Origin: Armatimonadota bacterium
GTDB taxonomy: Bacteria; Armatimonadota; Zipacnadia; Zipacnadales; FEN-943
Direction of reading: 5' to 3'
DNA length: 14,162 nucleotides
NCBI GenBank assembly: GCA_026419655.1
Contig: JANZZA010000716.1
Location: 1 to 14,162, forward strand
The notes under the pieces were generated by a model. It was not told the origin of the DNA. It did not search any database and was given only the letters and a program-made list of their open reading frames with translations. Of this stretch, positions 6,501 to 11,461 are shown piece by piece (the stretch's first letter is position 1; each line of letters starts with the position of its first letter). Made by a program: the position numbers and the translations under genes.

Positions 6501-6564
6501 TCTCCTTAGAAAACGGAACACGCCACGCGAAACAGGACTCCCGGGCGCAATGGCGAAGAAAGAC

Positions 6565-6594
6565 TTGCCTCAGGGCGGCCTGATTGAGTATAGC
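6565..6594 (+). promoter_or_regulatory. Candidate promoter of the sugar-binding lipoprotein gene
   Basis: TTGCCT (6565-6570), 18-nt spacer, TATAGC (6589-6594); each box matches consensus at 4 of 6 bases. Transcription would start near 6601, leaving about 44 nt before the ATG. It lies just beyond the terminally inverted units. Confidence 0.38.
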
Positions 6595-6644
6595 CGGATG
6601 CAGTTGGCTTGTCGCGGGGCCGCCCGCTGCCAGGAGGGAAAGTG

Positions 6645-7670
6645 ATGAAGCTCGTCAGGGTATATTGGCCACTGGTATTGGCGGTTGCCGCCGCGCTGGT
6701 GCTGGGATGCGCTCGCCAGGCCGCCCAACCGCCTGCCGGGACGACGGCTCAGGCTCCTCCTCCCGCCCCGCCCACCACTGCCAAGTACACCATCGCTGTG
6801 GTGCCCAAGGGCACGGCCCATGTGTTTTGGAAGACCGTTGAAGCTGGTGCTCGCGCCGCTGGCAAGGAACTTGGCGCCGAGATACTCTGGAACGGTCCGG
6901 CTGAAGAGACCGACGTTGCCGGCCAGATTGCCATTATCGAGGACTTCATCACGCGCAAGGTTGACGCCCTCGTGATGGCAGCCTGCGATGCCCAGGCTCT
7001 CGTGCCGCTCGTCAAGAAGGCCATGGGCAAGGGCATCCCCGTGATTACCATTGACTCCGGCATCGCTACCGACGACGCCCTTTGCTTCGTTGCCACAGAT
7101 AACATCCTCGGCGCCCGCAAAGGCGGCGAAAAGCTTGCTGAACTCATAGGCAAGCGCGGAAAGGTAGGCCTCATCCCCTTCATCAAGGGAGCAGCCACGT
7201 CCGATATGCGCGAGCAGGGCTTCCGTGAGGCCATGGCCAAGTACCCCAACATCAAGATTGCGGCCACTCTGTACTCCCAAAGCGACGCCTCGATAGCCAT
7301 GCAGAAAACCGAGGACATGCTCACCTCGGTGGCCGACCTGGCGGGCATTTTCGCGGCCAACGAGCCGGCGGTTGTAGGCGCGGCCCAGGTGCTAAAGCAG
7401 CGCAACCTTGCCGGCAAGGTGAAGCTCGTGGGCTTTGATGCTTCCGACGCCGAAATCGCTGCCCTCAAAGAAGGCGTCGTTCAGGCCCTCGTCGTCCAGA
7501 ATCCTTATCGCATGGGCTACGACGGCGTGAAGCTAGCTATCCAGGCCATCAAGGGCGAGAAAATACCCAAGCGCGTGGATACCGGCGTCCTAATCGTCAC
7601 GAAGGAAAACCTCGACAAGCCGGAGACCCAGAAGTGGCTGTATCCGCTGGGCAAGCCGCCGGCGGCGTAG
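6645..7670 (+). CDS. Periplasmic sugar-binding lipoprotein (RbsB-like, Peripla_BP_4 type)
   Basis: 341 residues. A lipoprotein signal runs to residue 22 (hydrophobic core, then VLGC with Cys22 as the lipid-carrying residue), followed by a Pro/Ala/Thr linker to about 44. The rest is a type I periplasmic binding protein. It opens with KYTIAVVPKGTAHVFWKTV, and includes DALVMAACDAQALVPLVKKA (the usual 'do not mistake for a real ligand' loop), IPVITIDSGI, DNILGARKGGEKLAEL, an IFAANEPAVVGAAQVLK segment and VKLVGFDAS. This pattern is typical of binding proteins for ribose and related sugars that feed an ABC importer. The ATG at 6645 has AGGAGGG at 6632-6638, six bases upstream; an upstream in-frame extension lacks a signal peptide. 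No permease or ATPase gene follows: the next gene is convergent, so the importer partner must lie elsewhere. The exact ligand is unknown. Confidence 0.85.
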   Translation: MKLVRVYWPLVLAVAAALVLGCARQAAQPPAGTTAQAPPPAPPTTAKYTIAVVPKGTAHVFWKTVEAGARAAGKELGAEILWNGPAEETDVAGQIAIIEDFITRKVDALVMAACDAQALVPLVKKAMGKGIPVITIDSGIATDDALCFVATDNILGARKGGEKLAELIGKRGKVGLIPFIKGAATSDMREQGFREAMAKYPNIKIAATLYSQSDASIAMQKTEDMLTSVADLAGIFAANEPAVVGAAQVLKQRNLAGKVKLVGFDASDAEIAALKEGVVQALVVQNPYRMGYDGVKLAIQAIKGEKIPKRVDTGVLIVTKENLDKPETQKWLYPLGKPPAA

Positions 7671-7795
7671 TCCCTCGGGTCGCCACTGCAATGCGTGAAC
7701 GCCGCCGCAGGGTGCCCATTTCCCCATCGCGGCCCATGTGTCAATAAAAGGCGGGCGTGGTGGAAACAGCACGAGAAAGTTTGGGAAGGGGGTCC

Positions 7796-7826
7796 GGGGG
7801 AGAACCCTTTTCAAAGGGTTTCCCCC
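7796..7826. terminator. Strong hairpin between convergent genes
   Basis: GGGGG (7796-7800) pairs with CCCCC (7822-7826), then AGAA against TTT with one bulge, then CCCTT against AAGGG, leaving a TTCA loop: about 12-13 bp. It sits between the sugar-binding gene (ends 7670) and the mannosidase gene (ends 7950). Neither side has a good U-run, so terminator function is inferred from position. The sequence before it, AAAGTTTGGGAAGGGGGTCC, closely resembles hairpin elements that I remember as dispersed in many unrelated genomes, Desulfovibrio in particular; I could not verify this. Confidence 0.55.
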
Positions 7827-7949
7827 AGAAAAGATCGCCCTCGATGCGTCTGCGGGGCCGTCGCAAGTGCTCGGCAAAGGGTCCCGAGGGACATGACTGC
7901 TGCCCAGCGCGCTCTATCCTTGCCTCGAGTATCGGTTCCGCCGTCTTCG

Positions 7950-10856
7950 TCAGCCAATCTTTACCGTCGCGATGCCGAAGGGCGGCACCTTCACCGACAC
8001 CACATCGCCCTTACGTGAAGCCGTGTTTTTCTCCACCGGTCGCTCAAGCAGGTCTGTCTCCACTGCGGGACCGTCCGCCGGCGCGAGTAACCGAGATAGG
8101 CGTACCTGCGCCTTCGTCTCCTTACCCTCTATCTCGAATAGTCGGATGACGACTGCGTCAGAATCCTCAGCCTTCTTCACGGCACTGACCATCACGTTGG
8201 GCGTGAGTATCTCGATCCCGGCCGCCTCAGCGGGCAGGTCACCCGTGTGCGCCGTAGTACCTACGACTATGGGACGGTGATTGAAGGCATAGCCTGCGCG
8301 TATGGAGGCCACGGGATCAAAGGGGCCTGCGTGAGGAATCAGGCCGTAGCTGATCTGGTGGGCGCCCAGTTCCGGCAGCGGATCGGGGTCGTAGCTTGAC
8401 CGCAGCAGGGTCAGGCGGATCGTGTCATCAGAAAGCTGATGACCATACTTGCTATCGTTTACGAGAGTGGCGCCTACCTCCTGCTCCTCATCCAGCACAT
8501 ACGTGCCCGTCAGGTCAACCCACGTCAGGGCCGGGGCTTCCTCTCCGTCGGCCTCGCGTTGTATGGTGCCAAAGGGTATCTCAAAATTTGCTTCCCCGCC
8601 TTCTATGAGCAGGGGGAAAGAGGCCCGCAAAGCGGGCACGCCCGTGGTCGGGTCGCCGCGCTCGAGCCAGTTCACGTCGAGGGTGAAGTTGATTTGCCGG
8701 CTGTCGCGGGCCAGGGAGATGGTCAGGCGGTAGTCGGAATTCTTGTGCCGTGCCGTAAGGCGGACGGTGGCGAGATGGGGTCCTTTATGCAGCACTTCCA
8801 GTACTGACGGTGCCAGGGGTTCCTCGTGGTCCACGATGGCTCCCAACTGCCAGGCTGTCATGCTGTGGGGCGCTTCCTGCTCCCGCTCGATGGCTCCCAG
8901 AACCGCGCCGGGCAAGACAAACTGCGTCCCAGTTTCCTTGTCCACCAGGCTGATGATGCCCCCATGCTCACCGGAAATGACCATCTCCAGGTATTCGTTG
9001 CCCATGAGCACGGGTTTTAGCAGTTGAGCATTGACGTAGCCCAGGCCATACACGGGCCGGCCCATCTCCTGCACGTAAGCGCCTTCATCTGCCGGAGCCG
9101 TCCCAGGCTCCACCGCATAGCCCCTATAGCCCATCGCCGGCAGGTCAGTGACTGGGAAGGCCACGGTGACGAAGTTGTGTCCCCAGTAATGGCCGCGCTC
9201 GATTATCTGCCCAGCCACTGTATTCCCCTGGGCATCGCGCACCACAACCGCCCCATCTGCCAGCTCCCTGTTCCACACCTTCACTTGCACAAGTTCATCG
9301 CGTGCGAAGGGCGCGGGGTTGAAAATCAGGAAGACATCGCCGCCGGCTTGTCCCGCGCCGAGGCTGGACACGCCACCCCACCATGCCCCCTCACCCGCTC
9401 CGGCCCCCAGGCCCAGGTCTGACCCTTCTGCTTTGGGCGCCAGCGCAGAGGTATCCACCTTCTCCGCCAGCGCTCGCAGGCTCCGCGTGCGAATCATATT
9501 GGTCGTCGCCAGGTTTTCCTGGAATAGCCCCATGGCGTACTCCACAGTTTCCTTCACGCCAGACCCCGGCAGGATGTCGTGGAACTGCAGGAACATTGCC
9601 CGGCGCCAGCAGCCCACCAGGGCATCATCGGGATATTCCATGCCGCAGACATTTCGCGCTATGACTGCCACAATCTCAGTATCTACCAGGTCGTTCTCGT
9701 TGACGCGGTTGGCAAACTTTATGCGGCTTTCGGATGTGTAGCAGCCCTCAAATACGAAGTTCAGCTCGTCTTCGTGCACGGGCAGCTCAAGGCCGCGGGC
9801 GGCGATTTCTTCCTCGACGGCCGAGAAATACTCATCTGTCGTCGCCAGCTTGACCTGGGGCCAGATGGGCCACATGGCCATATCCTGGGCCGCGCGAAGG
9901 TGGCGCCGCGTGGGCCCGCCGCCGTGGTCGCCAACTCCGTAAACCCACATCAGCTTCTTCAGGCCCGTGTGCCGCTCCATGTCGAACAGCAGGTGTGTCA
10001 TCCACGGCGTTATCTCGCCGTTGTAGCCGTTCGGCGAGTCGTCGTAGGCCAGAATCCGCGAGCCGTCCTTTCCTTCCCACCAGAAAAGCTGCGAGGTCGC
10101 GCCGGCCGCCATTGTCCTCAGCCTCAGCCCGGACGCCCGGTGGTGGTAGTATCTGGTCACTCCGCCCCTCCGTAGTATCCCTGGTAGTGTCCAGCAGTGG
10201 CCGAAGGTGTCGCACTCCCAGTCAATCTTTACGGCATCGAAGTCCAGGCCGAGGTTCTCGCGCACCCACCGGCGAGTGTACAAAAGATGCCGGCATAGTA
10301 TCTCACCGGACGCCAGATTCTTGTCGCCCTCGACCCACTGGCTGGCCGTGACTTCCCATCTGCCCTCCGCTATGCGCTGCTTTATGCGCTCAAAAAGCTC
10401 CGGCGCGTACTTGCGCATGGCGTAGTACACCGAAGCCTGACTCTGCGAGAAGCGGAACTCCGGAAACTCGTCCATGAGCTTATCCATAGTCGAGAAGGTG
10501 TCGTAGCAGACGGCCACGGTCTCGGGCCAAGACCACATCCAGTTCATGTCAATGTGCGCGTGCCCAACACAGTAAACGACGTATTCTTTCGCAGCCTGGC
10601 CCAGAGGGGCTAGCACCTGCTCGGCTTGCTCCACCAGCCTTCGCGCTCCGCCCTGGCCCGACTGTATCCCGTCGAGCACCACGCGCGCGGCCTTCTCCAG
10701 AAGTGGCGCCCACTCGCTTTCCTTTTCCGGGTGTGCTTGAAGCATCCGCAGTGCAAAGTCGTACTCGGCCTTGAATCGCTCCAGTACGTGCCTGCACTCG
10801 CCTTCGACTGTATTGATAGCCGCAATCAGTTGCCCCAGCTCTGCGTGAGAACTCAC
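7950..10856 (-). CDS. GH38 alpha-mannosidase
   Basis: 968 residues, the usual length for bacterial glycoside hydrolase family 38. The family hydrolyses terminal alpha-mannosyl bonds with retention, using a zinc ion. In order: an N-terminal helical part (1-90); the catalytic barrel with GHAHIDMNW, where H101 and D103 correspond to known zinc ligands; WECDTFGH, where D216 is the expected nucleophile and zinc ligand; a GVGDHGGGPTRRHL motif near 307-320; the helical middle domain with QFHDILPGSGVKET, where H426 is the expected fourth zinc ligand; then the beta-rich C-terminal domains. All key residues are present. There is no signal peptide, so it is cytoplasmic and would act on imported oligosaccharides. 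Start: GTG at 10856, with AAGGAG at 10867-10872, ten bases upstream. It converges with the sugar-binding lipoprotein gene, which may belong to the same utilisation pathway but is not in its operon. The linkage specificity cannot be read from sequence. Confidence 0.92.
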   Translation of the reverse strand: MSSHAELGQLIAAINTVEGECRHVLERFKAEYDFALRMLQAHPEKESEWAPLLEKAARVVLDGIQSGQGGARRLVEQAEQVLAPLGQAAKEYVVYCVGHAHIDMNWMWSWPETVAVCYDTFSTMDKLMDEFPEFRFSQSQASVYYAMRKYAPELFERIKQRIAEGRWEVTASQWVEGDKNLASGEILCRHLLYTRRWVRENLGLDFDAVKIDWECDTFGHCWTLPGILRRGGVTRYYHHRASGLRLRTMAAGATSQLFWWEGKDGSRILAYDDSPNGYNGEITPWMTHLLFDMERHTGLKKLMWVYGVGDHGGGPTRRHLRAAQDMAMWPIWPQVKLATTDEYFSAVEEEIAARGLELPVHEDELNFVFEGCYTSESRIKFANRVNENDLVDTEIVAVIARNVCGMEYPDDALVGCWRRAMFLQFHDILPGSGVKETVEYAMGLFQENLATTNMIRTRSLRALAEKVDTSALAPKAEGSDLGLGAGAGEGAWWGGVSSLGAGQAGGDVFLIFNPAPFARDELVQVKVWNRELADGAVVVRDAQGNTVAGQIIERGHYWGHNFVTVAFPVTDLPAMGYRGYAVEPGTAPADEGAYVQEMGRPVYGLGYVNAQLLKPVLMGNEYLEMVISGEHGGIISLVDKETGTQFVLPGAVLGAIEREQEAPHSMTAWQLGAIVDHEEPLAPSVLEVLHKGPHLATVRLTARHKNSDYRLTISLARDSRQINFTLDVNWLERGDPTTGVPALRASFPLLIEGGEANFEIPFGTIQREADGEEAPALTWVDLTGTYVLDEEQEVGATLVNDSKYGHQLSDDTIRLTLLRSSYDPDPLPELGAHQISYGLIPHAGPFDPVASIRAGYAFNHRPIVVGTTAHTGDLPAEAAGIEILTPNVMVSAVKKAEDSDAVVIRLFEIEGKETKAQVRLSRLLAPADGPAVETDLLERPVEKNTASRKGDVVSVKVPPFGIATVKIG

Positions 10857-10866
10857 GATATTCTCA

Positions 10867-10872
10867 CTCCTT
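10867..10872 (-). promoter_or_regulatory. Shine-Dalgarno site supporting a GTG start for the mannosidase
   Basis: AAGGAG on the minus strand lies 10 nt before the GTG at 10856. No ATG in the frame has comparable support near the expected N-terminus. Confidence 0.65.
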
Positions 10873-10930
10873 GAGATGGTTATTTCTTTCCCTGGCCGCG
10901 AGCCGTGCCGTCTGCCCCGGTCGGCGGCTC

Positions 10931-10959
10931 AGCTTAGGCTTACTTGTCCCTGCCGTCAA
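10931..10959 (-). promoter_or_regulatory. Weak candidate promoter of the mannosidase gene
   Basis: Read on the minus strand: TTGACG (10954-10959), 17-nt spacer, TAAGCT (10931-10936). The -35 is good (5 of 6) and the -10 poor (3 of 6), which might mean an activator is needed. Confidence 0.3.
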
Positions 10960-11080
10960 GGCTCTTCAAGCGGACGCTTTCTAGTCCGTTTCTCTCTTTT
11001 ACATACAGAGGCATGTTATGCCAGTGGTCCGGGTGTTGTTGAGCGGGTCCTCGCAGGCCTTTCTCAGTTGGGTACTTCCA

Positions 11081-11153
11081 GGTTATTCCCTGCGCTTCAG
11101 CCTTTCCTGCCGGAAACAAAATCCTGAGCAGGCCGATTACTACCTGTTTGCGG
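11081..11153 (+). repeat. Dispersed ~73-nt intergenic element, copy 2
   Basis: It is 73 nt long and aligns without gaps to copy 3, with 51 of 73 identical positions by hand count. The best-kept parts are CCTGCCGGAAACAAAATCCT and the end CTGTTTGCGG. TTTCC-TGCC-GGAAA forms a small perfect stem. It has the same orientation as copy 3, both pointing to valS. Just after it, AGTATTCGGTTTTCTGAGGA (11157-11176) resembles part of the reverse complement of the element, hinting at a partial inverted fragment. Confidence 0.65.
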
Positions 11154-11241
11154 GAGAGTATTCGGTTTTCTGAGGATGCGGTGGCAAAAGTTCCTGCAGC
11201 GCTTAAGAGATGCGCTCCGAAGTAAAAGGTGGGACACACGA

Positions 11242-11271
11242 GTTTATACACTTATGTGGCCCTGTATAAGC
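11242..11271. promoter_or_regulatory. AT-rich inverted repeat between the two elements
   Basis: TTATACA (11244-11250) and TGTATAA (11263-11269) are perfectly complementary around 12 nt, extendable by one T-G and one G-C pair. It may be an operator or an RNA hairpin; no function can be assigned. Confidence 0.3.
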
Positions 11272-11300
11272 CAATACCGGGTTTGGGGATAGACCACCAA

Positions 11301-11373
11301 GCGGATTCTCCGAGCCTTACTTTTTTCTGCCTGAAAGAAAACCCTGAGTAAACTGAATACTCCCCGTTTGCGG
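11301..11373 (+). repeat. Dispersed ~73-nt intergenic element, copy 3
   Basis: It is 73 nt long and near-identical to copy 1 (55 of the first 64 positions) although 5 kb away and in front of an unrelated gene. It ends GTTTGCGG, 88 nt before the valS ATG. It carries the GAGTA/TACTC inverted repeat. Confidence 0.7.
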
Positions 11374-11382
11374 CTACGGCTT

Positions 11383-11409
11383 TTGCATGAGTAAGCTTTG
11401 TGGTAGGAT
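11383..11409 (+). promoter_or_regulatory. Weak candidate promoter of valS
   Basis: TTGCAT (11383-11388), 15-nt spacer, TAGGAT (11404-11409). The spacing is short and the boxes imperfect, but position fits a start of transcription just before the hairpin at 11416. An alternative is the TTGCGG that ends the upstream repeat copy, with a poor -10. Confidence 0.28.
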
Positions 11410-11415
11410 ACGGGC

Positions 11416-11439
11416 GCCGGCCCGAAGCCACGGGCCGGC
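11416..11439 (+). promoter_or_regulatory. GC-rich hairpin in the valS leader
   Basis: GCCGGCCCG (11416-11424) and CGGGCCGGC (11431-11439) pair perfectly over 9 bp with a 6-nt loop, 8 nt before the GGGAG ribosome-binding site (11448-11452). It may be a 5' stabilising stem or an attenuator; TATTTGT follows, a poor U-run. Confidence 0.45.
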
Positions 11440-11461
11440 TATTTGTCGGGAGTGACCTACA

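Larger units (their letters stand above)
5995..6644. other. 650-bp divergent intergenic region with two repeat families
   Basis: It lies between the large secreted protein gene (leftward) and the sugar-binding lipoprotein gene (rightward). It holds, in order, a leftward promoter (6033-6061), one ~71-nt dispersed element (6056-6126), three tandem ~113-bp terminally inverted units (6134-6500) and a rightward promoter candidate (6565-6594). Open frames crossing it have unlike composition and no start-site support, so I call none of them a gene. It is visibly more AT-rich than the flanking genes. Confidence 0.6.
10857..11461. other. 605-bp divergent intergenic region before valS
   Basis: It lies between the leftward mannosidase gene and rightward valS. 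It contains a weak leftward promoter (10931-10959), two copies of the dispersed ~73-nt element (11081-11153 and 11301-11373), an AT-rich hairpin (11242-11271), a possible valS promoter and a GC-rich hairpin just before the valS ribosome-binding site. Open frames here have mixed third-position composition unlike the neighbouring genes and are not called as genes. Confidence 0.6.

Noticed and set aside
6129..6505. CRISPR array
   Set aside because: The repeat tips are too diverged and the unit length (about 113 bp with 12-14-nt gaps) is wrong for repeats and spacers.
6315..6509. 64-codon Arg-rich frame in the terminally inverted array
   Set aside because: It spans parts of two repeat units and ends in their tips; no ribosome-binding site and no homology recognised.
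11228..11240. GGTGGGACACACG as a T-box antiterminator sequence
   Set aside because: It resembles GGTGGNACCGCG only in its first half, the TGGG would not pair with the ACCA end of tRNA(Val), and no Stem I is visible.
10940..11251. 103-codon minus-strand frame containing GLLRILFPAGKAEAQGITW
   Set aside because: A similar peptide can be read from all three copies of the ~73-nt element, which was tempting, but the differences fall on non-synonymous sites, third positions are not GC-biased like real genes here, and the start has no ribosome-binding site.
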